DNA from: Plutella xylostella | Lineage: Eukaryota; Arthropoda; Insecta; Lepidoptera; Plutellidae | Length of the DNA stretch: 64,000 bases | Reading direction: 5' to 3' | NCBI RefSeq assembly: GCF_932276165.1 | Contig: NC_063992.1 | Coordinates: 6,520,001 to 6,584,000, forward strand | In this document: positions 23,874 through 36,303 of the stretch, piece by piece | Numbering within the stretch: position 1 is the first letter of the stretch | Layout of the letters: each line of letters opens with the position of its first letter | Translations under genes and position numbers: made by a program | Notes under the pieces: generated by a model | Told to the model about the DNA's origin: nothing | Databases searched by the model: none | The model's input: the letters and a program-made list of their open reading frames with translations, nothing else

Positions 23874-26800
23874 GCTTAATAAGTACTTGTAAGTACTTAT
23901 TAATTCCATTGATGACTCTGATAGAATACCTACTGATTCTTGAAAGCATAGTAGTTATGCATCAATGATTCAAATCAAATCATAAAATTATCTCAAACAA
24001 ATCAAACTAAAACGCTATTGAGCTTCAGAGTGGTAATAAAATTATTATGGACCAAACGTATTGAATTAGGAGTACTTAAGTTACTTCATTTCCTTTTACA
24101 GCTTCTTTTCGTTTACGGCGGCCGGGCGGTGGTCGCTGTTGGTCGATAATCAGATAAACTCGTTCAGTAAACCTTCACCATAAAAAGAGGTGCTATAATA
24201 ATGAATTTTGTATACCTACTGGGCCGAAAAGTGACTCAGGAAGTCATTCTGATCAACTTCAATTTTACAACTTTACACAAAAAAAACTACGGTGAACAGT
24301 TTTTTTTTTATCGTATCCCCTTCCTATAATATATGAGAGACGGTTAATTGGTTAAGGTTCAAATGCATTTTTTTTTTTAACTATTAGTGGTTGTAAGTGG
24401 TTAAAGTACCAAACCGATATTTTTATCTCAATCTTCAACGTATATTATAACTCCTATCTGATAACTTCGAATGTTAATGGAAGCCACGAAGGGTACTAGT
24501 AAGGGTACTAGACGGTGTTTATAGATAATTTCATTTGTTGCGAGCCCCAATGGTGAAGGGTTTTGGTCGCTGGACCCGAATTTCAATTTACTCAGCGGCT
24601 GTATACTGTGGAACGAAGCTCTTTGATTTTATTGCTCGATTTCTAGCGCTCAAAAGAATCTATAAGCTTGGAATCATTTCTTGTTGCTCTCCCAATGACC
24701 GTACTATGAAAAATAAACGTAACACAAGATTCTCAATATATCCTCCAATTTATACTTTTAAATGTTAACATGATGAATACTTATTTCTTTATTTATTTAA
24801 AGAAACACCAAATAAAGACTTTAAAATGTTCTAATTACACAATAGGCGACCTCTTTCAGGCAACCTTTGGTTATTATGAGAGGGAAATGCTACTTTTAAG
24901 GTCCAAGCCTCCTCGCGCTTAGCACTGATCTGGGTCACGTCGGCTACAGATATTTCTACATTTTTAATAGTGAAAGCGGCTGAAATTACACCTTTTTCAT
25001 TGTTACTCGCAAGATGAATGGTTATGAAAGGGATCCAGCTGCGTCACGTGGCCTGAATAATAAAATTAGCGAACCGGCGCCATTAGGTTAGGCCTGTTTG
25101 TTACACGGACGTGAAAGGTTAACCAACAATGAGTTGGCCGTATAATCGACCCCCACCTTCATGTTAGGCGGTGATTAGGGGATTTAATTTAAAAAGCTCG
25201 CCGTAATGCATTCCCAAAGATCGCTTAATTTGTTATTGGAGAGGAAAAGCGATCGTGAATATTAATTGAGAACAAAGTTGTTTGGAAGTTAACCCGTGGA
25301 CCCATTTTCGTGATCTATTGTTTTTTTTTTACACATAACCAAAGGTTCCATTCGTTACTCTCCTATATGTATAGGAGAAAGTATGCTATAAAGTATAGAA
25401 ACTACAGAGTACCTAACTGTTACTAAATTCTTACCAGATTCATGGTAAAATGCCAAATGCTTACTTGAAAGTTTTTGAAAAGTAGGAAGTTACTTTTATT
25501 CCTCAAAATTTATAAGTAAAAATTATTAGGTACTTTTAGTAACTACTTTTTTCTTAAATTCTAATAAGGAGAAAATATAAAATAAATTTCACTTAATTAA
25601 TAAAATATAAGAAATCATAAACATTTATGATAAGCAAATATTTTTTTGCATTCAGAGCGTTTCATTAGAAACGAAATCGAGTAGCAGTAGTGCCACCCCG
25701 ACGGTCTGAAATTCTGAATGGAGGGCGCGCAGTCGCCTGTGCTCCGCCGGGCGCGCGAACGTGAGTCCTCCACCGCCCTCCCCTCAACAAGTGGCGCGCA
25801 ATCCAAATTCAAACATAAAAAGAACGCAGTCTTCGCCAAAAAAGAAGAAAAAAGTGACGCGCCGTGAATGCAAAAAAAGTTCTAATATGGAACGAATAAA
25901 AAATAAAATTCAAAATCGGAGCGACTGCTGTTGAATTAAGTTAGTAAAAGTAAACTGTTCGTTACGTTTGACTTTAAATTAAATTGTGTTTTAAAATTAA
26001 TTAGCATCTGTCAGTGAACCCGTTCTTTGTTCTGATTGGTTGTCGGTATCTGTAGCGATGTGCGTGTTCAGTAATTTGCGAATTAAGCTCGCGTGCTGAA
26101 TTAGGAGGTATTATGAAATTTGGTGGAAACTCCATAACGGAACCGGAGCCGGGCGTGACGTTAACTAATTTAAGTTAGCATTCTACGGACAAAAAAGGTG
26201 AATTTTTCAGCAGTTTTTACAGTGACTTTTTAGAGATATTCAATAAGCATACCTATTTAGGTACTTGTGGTATTAAAGAACTGGACATAAGTCACAAGAC
26301 TTGTATCTGAATGAAGTGGACCCATTAGGTATATCCGATAGAATATACGTACTAATAAATTCTTTAAGTTATTAAAAATCTTCTATATCTGAAGTTCAAA
26401 AAGGAATATTCAGTTAGTTTCCAATATTATAAGAATAGCGCAGTCACTACCTACTAGCACCTATGATTCCGCCAAGGTGCGGAAAGTTAAATATAAATTA
26501 TGATAGTTCAACTGGAACATACCATAAAGCGAAAGAGCCTTAAAATATCATCCTATATACATAATATATGGCTCCATTATGTTAAAAACTTTAAGGACCC
26601 GTAAACCTAAAATAAGTAGGTAGTAATGGGTCACTCTTTTACCTATATGATAATATTCACAGAATATTATATAAGTAACCAAGGTTTAAACCTAGCATCT
26701 TTCGCACTCTGTGCACCTATTCATGAAATGTTAACCCGAGGTTTATTATGAAATGAAATAGAATCTGTAATGAATCAATTTGTAAGTAAATTGGAATAAA

Positions 26801-28587
26801 ATACTGTCAAGATTGAACTTTATTTACAAGATTCTTCCTATATAGACTGGTGTTTTTTTATATCCCATAACGAAAAAAAACAGCGGTAATGAATTTGGCA
26901 TGTTTGTAGCCAATCGGACTGAATCATTCAATGAGGACGTATGAAAGTTAGTTACATAAGTTGAAGCCTAAACTTCTCTCATACAATTTTCAGGTCTTAA
27001 ATCTTACAAATTAAACATACACATTACATTGTTTTTTCTACACATTTACGATATCTATATAAAAACCCCGAAAGGAAATGAAACACTGTGCTAAGCTTAC
27101 GTTTATACAATCGCAGTCTATCATAGGCACAATGGGTCAATCTCATTGTATTTCTTCTTCCATAAATCCAAGGCACAAAGGTAAAGGCGAGAGGTTCTAA
27201 TGTTTACCGGAAAATTACCGAGATACACTTCGCACGCGAATTTAAGCTGCAATCTTTATGTAAAGTTATGAAAACAGGTGATTAAATCCTATCTACAGTA
27301 GCTTGTATTTATAGTTATAATGATGTTATGTGATAAAATTTTATAACGTCTATATGTATATGGTAGACGTGATTTCAAGTGGAGAAAACGAATAAGTATG
27401 CTATAGTTAAACTCTTGAGCACGTAAACCTATACAAAGCTAATGAAAATCTAAAGTTTATCTACAATAAACTAAACACAAAGTAGGTTCATACGTAGATA
27501 TGACAAACATAAATAACTCTAAACGATGATGCTCCTTGGCAGTGAAATATCGTCAACCTCCGCATGTTTTTTGTAAACAACGCGACGTAATATCTGTCAC
27601 GATTTCTCAAGTTTTTGCACCTTATGGGACAAGGGAATAAAATGTATGCATATCTTATAGCGGCCACGAGGGCTGGAGCGTCGGAAATGGAGCTCTGTTT
27701 TATAGACCAATCTGCTCAACACAAATTTTTTTAGAAAATCTTGTTTGTTTATCTTTTTTTCTTGCTTTTTTTTTTAGTAAAACGTCACTATTTAAAAACC
27801 CAACATCAGTTTTCAATTTTATACGGAAGGTAAGAATTATGAGTTGGATAAAAAAAAACTCAAAAAACCAAGCTCAGCACAATCAGAAATGAAACTTTAT
27901 AAATATTGCTCAAGTTTTATAGGTATAAACCATCTGGAGAGCGCAGAGAACTGGAATTATGAAAGTTTTGTTTCCCCGTTTTCCATTAAGTAGAGGTATA
28001 ATGCTCCAAGCCAAGCAATAAGAAACCAGTGAAATCCGATTATGGGACCAGGTAATTTATTAAACGGAACATGAAATATTTTTGTTGTCTAGTTTGGACT
28101 ATAAAAATGTGTCAAAGTGTAAAAATTCAGGTTTTGTTTTGTGGATCTCTTTTATAATTATCGACATGTTAGAAGTTATTACTATCGTACAAATTATTTG
28201 TAAACTGTACTAATGACTCTGCTGTGTACAAGTTTACTGTGCATTCTCCTTGTAAATGCTTGCGAAATATGCACCGTAGGTCATCTAGATATTTTAACAC
28301 CACAATGGGAGCTATAAACATAAAGTCAACCCGAAAATATAAAACTTAAAACTGTCGTGAGGATGCACATTTCGCTGAAGTATAAAAGTTATGTTAGTTT
28401 ATCCTCTCAGTGCTTCAGCGAATATTTTTTTGTGTTAGTAGTTAATACATAAAGTATGGTTTTTGTACAAGTACCTAGTTTAAAAAAGTATGCATTCATT
28501 TGGGTAATTGTGTAGAATTTTAAGTGGCTAGACTTTTAAGCAAAAACCACTTTAATTCTATCCTCTTACAAGATTTGTAACCAATAA
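23874..28587. other. Gene-free intergenic stretch between the GMC and Ig-domain genes
   Basis: Mostly AT-rich. At 25720-25800 there is a small GC-rich patch (GGGCGCGCGAACG and CCACCGCCCTCCCC) followed by CATAAAAAGAACGCAGTC, which could be a core promoter with a TATA-like box. No following exon can be proven. Elsewhere nothing is recognisable. Confidence 0.35.
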
Positions 28588-28664
28588 TTACGGGACGTTG
28601 TGTCTGCCCTTTGTCCCACGGGGGGTCATAGGACGCCAAGAAGAAGAAGAAGAAGTTACGGGAC
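28588..28664 (+). mobile_element. Severely 5'-truncated LINE tail with target duplication
   Basis: A 59-base insert (28597-28655) ending in an AAG microsatellite is flanked by perfect 9-bp direct repeats TTACGGGAC (28588-28596 and 28656-28664). The insert reads GTGTCTGCCCTTTGTCCCAC and GGACGCCAAGAAGAAG, a 3' end type familiar from insect non-LTR elements. This is what target-primed reverse transcription that stops almost at once leaves behind. Confidence 0.75.
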
Positions 28665-28917
28665 AGCTTAGAGTCTTAGACGGAAGAAATATTTAGGAAA
28701 AAGATTTTTTCCATCGCAGGCGTTTCAGTTATATGTATATTCGTACAAGTAATTAAAGAATACAAAGGAAGATACTGTGAACTAAGGGATAAGTTATAGC
28801 ATTCCCAAAATATGTTATGTAGTTAGGTATGAATGAAACAAGTCTTTATCTTGGTACTTGAGGAATTTTGTAGGTGTGTAGCAAACTAGCGAACAATAAA
28901 AGTGCATATAAAATTTT

Positions 28918-29653
28918 GGGTTCCGCTCATCTTGCATAATCTTTATTGACCAAAACTTATTTCGCATAACTCGTATGGTCTAAACTTTTTTGGCCGAACC
29001 ATCACTTTGCCAAGACTTATGTGGCATAAGGCTCGTTTCGTCTAAAACTCTTTAGGCACAATCTTTAAACACCTAAGTTTCGTTTGCTCAAATTTATGTT
29101 CGTCTATACCTATGTATAATCTTGTTTCTCCTAATGTTATCTTAATAAATAATATACTAAGTATGTAGTAAATGTACAAATTGTGGTATTTTTCTCATAC
29201 ATCCCGAAAATCACGATATTGTATGATCAAAAAATCGAAAGTTAACGACCAATATAATTATTACAAACCCCATGAGATCGAAACCTATAAATAGGTGCGA
29301 CGACGAGCAAAGCGAGGAGGAGCGTGTTAGCCACATGTTCATCAAAACCAAAGCGGAGCGTTTTACAAACAGCGGAAACAATACAAGGCACCAGTTTGCG
29401 CTATGTAGGGAGACGCTCCGTCAAAGTTAAAGCCAAACGAATATTATTACTTTGTATAAACCTATGCCATAGCATTATTAGGCTATTCAAGATTTGGCCA
29501 TACCATTATTAGGCTAAACAATGTTATGCGAAATAACTTTTTACTAAACGAGATTTATGCCATACGATTTTCGGCGTAACGAGACTTTGACCAAACGTTA
29601 CTATGCAATACGAGATTAGGCAAATAAATCTTATGCCAAAAAAGGTAGAACCT
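28918..29653. mobile_element. Foldback-like element A with 15-16 bp phased arms
   Basis: The flanking direct repeat is (T)AAAATTTT (28909-28917 and 29653-29661). The ends are related inverted repeats, GGGTTCCGC against AGGTTCTACC. The left arm (to about 29140) and right arm (from about 29430) are built of degenerate words of type ACTCGTTTxGCATAA. Their GC cores fall about every 15-16 bases, for example 28965, 28979, 28994, 29010, 29025, 29041, 29057, 29072, 29087 and 29103 on the left, and 29483, 29498, 29514, 29529, 29544, 29560, 29575, 29590, 29606, 29621 and 29636 on the right, in opposite orientation. The centre holds the GC-rich core at 29291. No coding capacity. Confidence 0.75.
29291..29385 (+). 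repeat. Shared GC-rich core, single copy in element A
   Basis: Forty bases starting at about 29291 are identical to the core repeats at about 62252 in element B. They include GTGCGACGACGAGC and GCGAGGAGGAGCG. The following part (AAAGCGGAGCGTTTTACAAA) is a shortened version of the second half of the B core. Confidence 0.85.
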
Positions 29654-29661
29654 AAAATTTT

Positions 29662-32065
29662 ATTTAAGCACTTAAGTAAGTTTAGTAGATTTTTGGACCT
29701 ATAGTCCAATTTAACTTTCGTTTACAAAACATAGTTACCACTTCAGTGCGTTTCTTTACTTCAGTACCCAAATAATGTTTAAATTCAGCGGTGGGTTATT
29801 CTCATAAAACCTGAAGAACCGCCGCAATTTTCCCACCTGCCCTTTTATTGCCGAGCCGATTTAACGTTGAATCATTTTGTCCCTGTCCTTTATGGTTTGT
29901 AATAATGTGTCGTTTGTTGTCCGCGTGTCTGTACGTGGCGCATTACGGCGAGACTCCAAGAGCCTCGTAAACTAAGAGTTACGGGAACGCTGTATCGCCC
30001 ATACTAGACGGAGATAAATTGAAATTGCCCACGTCATCTTCGTGTCGAGATTAATATTTCGCACGCATTGATTTAAAAGCCGAAAGCGCTACGCCTAACC
30101 AACTATTCGCTATTCAACATAACATAATAGGTATTTTTATTTACTGTTCTCAGTTTAAGAAAATAAACTATCATATAGTACTGTTAGATTATTTCCATCC
30201 AAATACAAATTGCCCCTTATAAACGGAAAAAAATAATTAACAATAATTATAATACCCGGTTTTTACAGTCAAAAATTTCATGACCGATGGTAAATTTTAT
30301 GACACAAGGTCAACGTCAGGCGGCAATCCGAGTTAGGACCCGAATTTTATACTTCCAATTGTAAAGGATCAATCAATGTTGGCAATAAAACATTTTGCCG
30401 GTTCATTCAAATTTAGAACAGTTAAAACGATAAGGTCACAACTCACAACTCGTAATATGGAATTAATTCAAAATTGAAAAGTTAATTTCTATTTACTTAA
30501 TTTAATATTATTCCTTGCTGGTGGTATATGTAAGTATAATCTGCTTTAAATACAAAAGTACTATGACGTCTGCCTATAGCCATAGAGCTTCGTGACTTGC
30601 ATCCAGAAGATGATTTATATTATCGCATAAACCAACATTTCGGCATAAAGGATTTAGCACTTAACCGTTCCAAAAAGCTGAAATGTAACTGTAATGTGTA
30701 AAAAAAATGTGCTCCCGTTTTTTTTTTGAGATAGCTATCAGTATAAGTACGAACAATTCACCAACCTGTACACGTGGTCAATGGCCGCTCCGTCTTCCGA
30801 GAAGAGTTCTTCTTGCCAGGCCTGGCGTTATATTTACTTGATAAAAAACACACACAGCTCACTATGCAAATAGTCTTGTTAAAATGTAAAAGTTCACCAA
30901 TCACAATTGTTAATATCTATTCTATATTATGAAATATAATCACAAATATTTTTATTTTGTGTAAAAAAGTAATGTCTTGTGTCTACAACTTATAATTATA
31001 ATACTGTGAATGGAGTTGGCTTTTGCTTTGCAGTTAACTTGCTTAACACTTTCAGTTCAGTGGTCAGTCTATTCGAAGTCTGCTATTCCAACGGACAGAC
31101 ATTTGGAAATAAAAACGGAAACAAGTTGGACGTATAAAAAGTGTGGCAGCCAGTGAATATAGTTCGAATGCGAAAATGCACTTACTTGAACACCATTCCG
31201 TTATAGTGAATGCAGCTTCATACAACACGTGTCTTTCTATTTTCAGAAAAGAAAGCACGTTTCGATATTAATAGAAAGATAACAACGAATCACTGGATAT
31301 TGGATACTTGGATATCTATTTCTTTTCTAAACCGAATATGAGGATACAATTATACCACCGCAATTATTTCAGCGGTGTTTTCTGTACATTTTTTCTTTGA
31401 TATTTTGTCGTAAAATATATATTCGTATTTTTGTTACACCTATTGACTCATAATACTTATAAAATAATGTCAAACATAATATTACACTATTCGTTAGTCG
31501 TGAAAACAGGCACAACTTTTCAGTGAAATGTCAACATAACAGAAAACAAATTGAATAAAATCTCAAATTCTGCAGGTAGTTATTACTTTTAACAACACTA
31601 AAAAGCAATTAGTCAAAAAGTTCGGCGACGATAATGTATTATTGCTGTCGTCACCAGTTCACCACCCGAGCTGCGTGGAATTACTGCAAACTGTGTAATT
31701 AGAGGTAGTGTCTACAGTCTAATTAGAGCTTCCACAACTACCGTCATTACAGTGATTCCGTATCTGGTTAGAATATGTTGGTAAATATAAAATGTATTTA
31801 TCTCTCCATGTGTATCTGGTGTCTATAAATTCAACTAAGATTGTACCTACCTATGATTATTGATTAAAAATAGATTTGTAGAAAACAATAAGGTTGCCCG
31901 CACCCGACCGACTTTTTGTAGGGCAGATAATCGGGCTGATATTTTTGACCGACTTTTTGTAGGACACACAATTATTTGTACGTTAAATTTTGCTCCTACA
32001 TAAAATCGGTGACCGACTGTCATAGTGGAATGAAACTACCGAATATGTTGGATGCCGATTTATTA
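29662..32065. other. Gene-free stretch with a CCGACTTTTTGTAGG repeat cluster
   Basis: No exon is seen. At 31906-31922 and 31947-31963 there are identical copies of GACCGACTTTTTGTAGG, with an inverted, diverged copy at about 31994-32009. This suggests an old small inverted-repeat element directly upstream of the next MITE. Confidence 0.4.
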
Positions 32066-32262
32066 GGCCGGGGTCTCCTATTTACTCCGTAGGTCGCGTC
32101 AAGTGTCACCGCCGTAGGCCGCGTCACGATTCTCACTACATCTACGCGCCAACGTCGGCGTGTGAGGGAGACCGCATCAGTACATTTCTATAGTGAGCAT
32201 TGTGACGCGGCCTACGGCGTGACGCTGGACGCGAACTACGGCGTAAATAGGAGACCCCGGCC
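32066..32262. mobile_element. MITE with about 74-bp TIRs and TTA target duplication (Harbinger-like)
   Basis: Both ends begin GGCCGGGGTCTCCTATTTAC, and the inverted match continues for about 74 bases with few mismatches, reaching TCTCACTA or GCTCACTA. TTA flanks both sides (32063-32065 and 32263-32265). A 3-bp TTA/TAA duplication is characteristic of PIF/Harbinger elements. The 197-bp element is almost all TIR and noncoding. A relic of the same family lies at 23797. Confidence 0.8.
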
Positions 32263-32265
32263 TTA

Positions 32266-33618
32266 CTGACTGAGGTAGCTACAACTTATGCTTAGCTATG
32301 TGTATCTTTATGTAGGTATACTATACATGTACATACAGCGCACATAGTCATGTTGCAGGTGCATCCTAAAGCTTTTAAATATTTTCAGTTAAACGTAATA
32401 TATTAAATACAATCCATATTCGTATCTTTAACCGTACACAAGAGCTTAATGTAATTCATTGGCGCAATGCCAGGCAGGAGGTGTTGCATGTTGCAGGAGC
32501 ATTTAATTACATTCTAAAAGAAAAAAAACACCTGTATTTTTTTCAACAGAAAATAGTTGGCAGTTGCCAGTCATACTCAAAGAACGTACACACAAAAGGA
32601 ACATTTTAGAGCATTTTAAAGGTGCCTTTATAAATTACTTTATGTATAAGATGACCTACCTACTTACCTGAAAAAATATAACATAAATAATATTGATCAA
32701 TTTAATTAAATAACTTATGTTTCTGGGCCCGTCTTTGCGGTTTCTCTGAGACGTGGAGTGCGACCGACTGTGTGAGCTTTACGACCGAAGAGGAAAACTT
32801 TTTACAGCCGCGTGGAGCCCCGCGCTGGAGCCTCGGGGGCGGTCACCAAGTGGAACATCATTATTTGTGGAAACCTTTACCCGCCTGAAATCGCTTAGTT
32901 CAGGTTTAAGGTGCAAATGGGCGACAGAAGATATGAAGTTGCAGTAGACTATTTTTACGTTACGGTCATAATAATATGTGCTGTGACCATACGTCATGTC
33001 AGTTTCCATGATTCATTTCGTCGACGACACTTCTAAAAATAATAAAAACCATAATATAGGTTTAGGTACATCCTCAAGAATTCCATCTGACTTATCCAAA
33101 ACTAAAAAGATAAGGAAACTTTATTTCCAATCTTGTTAGTTTTCTAACTTGTTCCAAGTATCCCCCTAGGTTTTAAACGTAATTACGTTTTGGCTGTTAC
33201 ATCCTATTTTGTAGAGTTTGTACACAGTGGTTTAGTATGCAAAACACGGCGTTATGATTCTATCTTTACCAACCGCTTTTACAATAGCGCGATTACGTGT
33301 TTTAACACAAACGATCACTTATCTTTATTAGGCAAATTGACGTGTCAAACAATTTCTAAGCCCGATATTTATGTTGTTAAAATTACGTTACATAAATAAG
33401 TTTAGAATCGATCATAAGTAGGTGTGCTTAGGTACACGATAATTTTTGTAAGTCTATCAATGTATGAATTTGCTCATGAATAATACGGTATAAAGACAGC
33501 ATTAGAAAACCGAAGGGGGTGACTAGAGGGTCATAAGTCATACAAAAACAATTATGGTCTGAGTTACTCCCTTTTGGGGTGCCACTTCCACTACTCCATG
33601 TACGCATCCATTACATAA
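32266..33618. other. Intergenic stretch upstream of the Ig-domain gene
   Basis: Contains a GC-rich patch at 32800-32850 (GCGTGGAGCCCCGCGCTGGAG) and a degenerate GGGGGTGACTAGAGGGTCAT block near 33515 of the dispersed family seen at 12128. Promoter and 5' noncoding exon of the next gene may lie here or further upstream. I could not identify them. Confidence 0.35.
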
Positions 33619-33636
33619 CCTTTTATTTCATTCCAG

Positions 33637-33834
33637 ATGGTCCATCCGACAGACACCCCTGCAGACTAGCTCCAGTCGCCGGCAGTGCATAGTGCAAGTG
33701 TGGCGTACATAGTGCGAGATCGCGAGTGATGCGTGTCAGTTGATGACCGCAGCTCGAGATGGGGTCGCGCGCGGCGAGGGGACGCCTCCTGTCCATTCTG
33801 TTCAGCACGCTGCTCCTTGGCAGGGCCATTGCTG
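33637..33834 (+). other. Exon 1 of the Ig-domain gene, with 5' UTR and uORFs
   Basis: A strong acceptor (CCTTTTATTTCATTCCAG, ending 33636) precedes this exon, so an upstream noncoding exon is likely. The leader has several short upstream frames, for example ATG at 33637 closing with TAG at 33667, and two ATGs near 33728-33745 out of frame with the coding start. These could dampen translation. The exon ends at the donor GCTG/GTAAGT. Confidence 0.55.
33759..33834 (+). CDS. Signal-peptide exon of a beaten path-like Ig protein
   Basis: ATG at 33759 opens 25 codons plus one base: a short basic n-region (MGSRAARGR), a hydrophobic core (LLSILFSTLLLG) and a typical small-residue cleavage end (RAIA). 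The frame is phase 1 at its donor, which fits the phase 1 acceptor at 63633 and gives ...GRAIA-VRGATEV. The exon alone does not identify the gene. Assignment comes from the next exon and from the compatible phase. A further small exon inside the large intron cannot be excluded. Confidence 0.6.
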
Positions 33835-34033
33835 GTAAGTCTTCTAAATGAACAAATTGTGGGCTTAAATATAAATACAATACAAGTACTTTGCAAGACG
33901 GTTATTTTTCCCGGAATTTTTATCAGGGCAGGTTCGGTAAAAGTGAAAAAGTATGAAACTGACAAGATCGCCACTGGCCTGCTTTATTTCTTTGTGAATT
34001 TGTTGAAACAGAGTTTAGTTTATAAATGAAGTA

Positions 34034-34239
34034 CGGTGGCCTGCGCCTAAAAGTATACAGGCGGAGTTTTTAAAATAGCGATCCCTGATGATGGAGGGAC
34101 CAGCTACATCTGTTATAAATCCGTGTTGTGTGTGATATGTGTAGCAGTGGTGTTTATGTGGATGTGCTTGAGCAGCATGTGAGCTTGAGATCGCTATTTT
34201 AAAAACTCCGCCTGTATACTTTTAGGCGTAGAACACCGC
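34034..34239. mobile_element. MITE with about 45-bp TIRs, 200 bp into the large intron
   Basis: The left arm (34034-34083) and right arm (34189-34239) are inverted copies. About 40 bases are perfect (CGCCTAAAAGTATACAGGCG through AATAGCGATC) and the outer ends are less well matched. The centre (about 105 bp) has no coding potential. No target duplication was identified with confidence. Confidence 0.8.
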
Positions 34240-36005
34240 GCGCCGTACCTACATATTGATAAATAAGTTACTTTCCACTGTGTTATTACTAAAAATCAAC
34301 AAATACTAAAATCAATGATACTGGAGTTAAAGTATAGCAGCGCTGTACTGCCTATGATTGTACAACTTAAGCAAGGCTAGCTTATGTAGCCTACGTAACT
34401 TGTTGTGAAAAATATAACCTTGAACCACACGTTGTAGGTAAATTCCTGAATTTTTAGTCAAGCAATCTACTTACGAGGCGTAAGCTTCCAGCTGTTGGTC
34501 GGGACGGCTTACGATGGCTTAGAGTTGAAATGAGAAAGCAAGACGCGTTTTCGAGCGTACCTTAACAAAAACAAATAGGAACATAAGCAGGATATCAAAC
34601 TTTACGGTTTCAGCACTGGAAGAAATAGCTATAGCCAAAAGGCAATATCATATGGCCCATTAAATTATAATAAACTGTGAATGTTGCGTGACAAAGCGCA
34701 TTATTGTTAACATGGTGGCAAAATTCCTCTTTTATGCGTAATAATTTTGAGAAAGCCCAAGTAATTAATTAAAATTACAGAAATTATAAGCATTCTGAGA
34801 TTATTTATTATTGCAGAAGTGTGTTTGTTTATTCTTATTTTATATTTTTATGTACTTATGTTGTATGTATGCAGCAGGACGCAACAAATGAAGACTTTTG
34901 CCTGTAGGCTTAAGCATGAAGGCTTATAATATGGATTATTCAGAAGAATACATGGGCAGTTTCCTCACTGCACCCAAACCCACTATAATGCGCCGTAGCA
35001 TTCATGGCTGCGATTTCTAATTTTCCTTTGTTCTTCACTTTCAACGGTATTGCTTACGGCACAGAGAGCCGATATTAAAGTTTGTTTGGAACAAACTATC
35101 GGGGTAGACGGCCTCGATTAGCTGCGCGCCTCATTTTGTCCAAATTACCGAACGCCGCCGTCGCCGGAGTGCGCGGGGGGTGCAGCGGGGTGCGGGGGGC
35201 GGGGGTGCACCGGAAGCGGATGTTCACCGAAATATCAGTCTAATCAATAAGGTTATTTTATTATACCACCTGCTTCGAGAAGGTAGTATGTGTGTAGGAA
35301 AGTATTCCAAAAATGCTACGATGTGTTTGTGAAACAGCCGTATTTGTACTTTAATTTTTACGGATCTATATAGTCGCAATGTGAATGTCATTACTTCTTC
35401 AATAGAAATCGTTTTAGTCTCATATTTCACTTAAAAAATCTATACACGTTCACCAAAGATACCTCGACTGACATATCTCAATTGTACGTACATATACGAC
35501 AGGAAAGTTCTAAAAATTCTAGTTCAGCTAGCAATATTACGCTTACAAATAGCTCAGCCATACACTAATTGGCCTTTATTTTTTAAACAAGACGTTCCTT
35601 CACAAATTGACGTGGGCGTTCCGATGCTTCCCGGTATCAACCTACAACCTCCTCGTAATTGGAAATGAAATCATCACATACATTATTTATAAGCCCAAAC
35701 ATTACAGATTTATTTTTAAACACTCGGTGATTCTCATTTGTTATTTTCGTCTGAAGATCCAGAATTGACATTTGAAAGCTACATAAGTAACGAATTCGTG
35801 AATAATAAATACAATTAAATGTCCCTGATATTGATCTATCCATGATTCTTCGATAAAAATCGTTTGTCGGCCACATAAATTCAGGAATACATAACTGTGA
35901 CTATAATTCTGATTCTGTGCCACGTATAATTCAGCCATGAATATAGTGGTGTGTGTAGGCAGGATAAGCAATTAAAGTCCCAAGTGCACAATAACGAAAG
36001 TAAAG

Positions 36006-36303
36006 TTTATTGCACAAAGTACACACACAAAAGTCTTTTAGAAAGAAGCAAGAAGGAGTAGAAAGTACCTATAGTAGAAGAAATTCCCCATTAAGAGTAA
36101 ATACTTAAAACCATACTCCTTTTAACATAAACACTCAGAATACACTGCAATACAATTCAAATGTTCCATTCAAAGGTTGTCTGGCAGAGATCGCTTTAAG
36201 TGATAAGACTGTCTTTTGTACCCTAATTAATTTACAACTTGTTAATTTTATTATTATTTTTTTGCTGTAAGTAAGTACAAATAAAGAGTATTCTATCTAT
36301 CTA
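36006..36303. mobile_element. LINE 3'-end relics
   Basis: TTTATTGCACAAAGT at 36006-36020 is the exact reverse complement of 15 bases at the 3' end of the LINE at 14582 (15941-15955). At 36261-36303 a + strand tail reads GTACAAATAAAGAGTATTC and ends in a CTAT microsatellite, another LINE-like 3' end. Confidence 0.4.

Noticed and set aside
28918..29653. CRISPR-like or satellite array
   Set aside because: Units are too degenerate, there are no constant repeats or spacers, the two arms are inverted to each other, and a target duplication flanks the whole.
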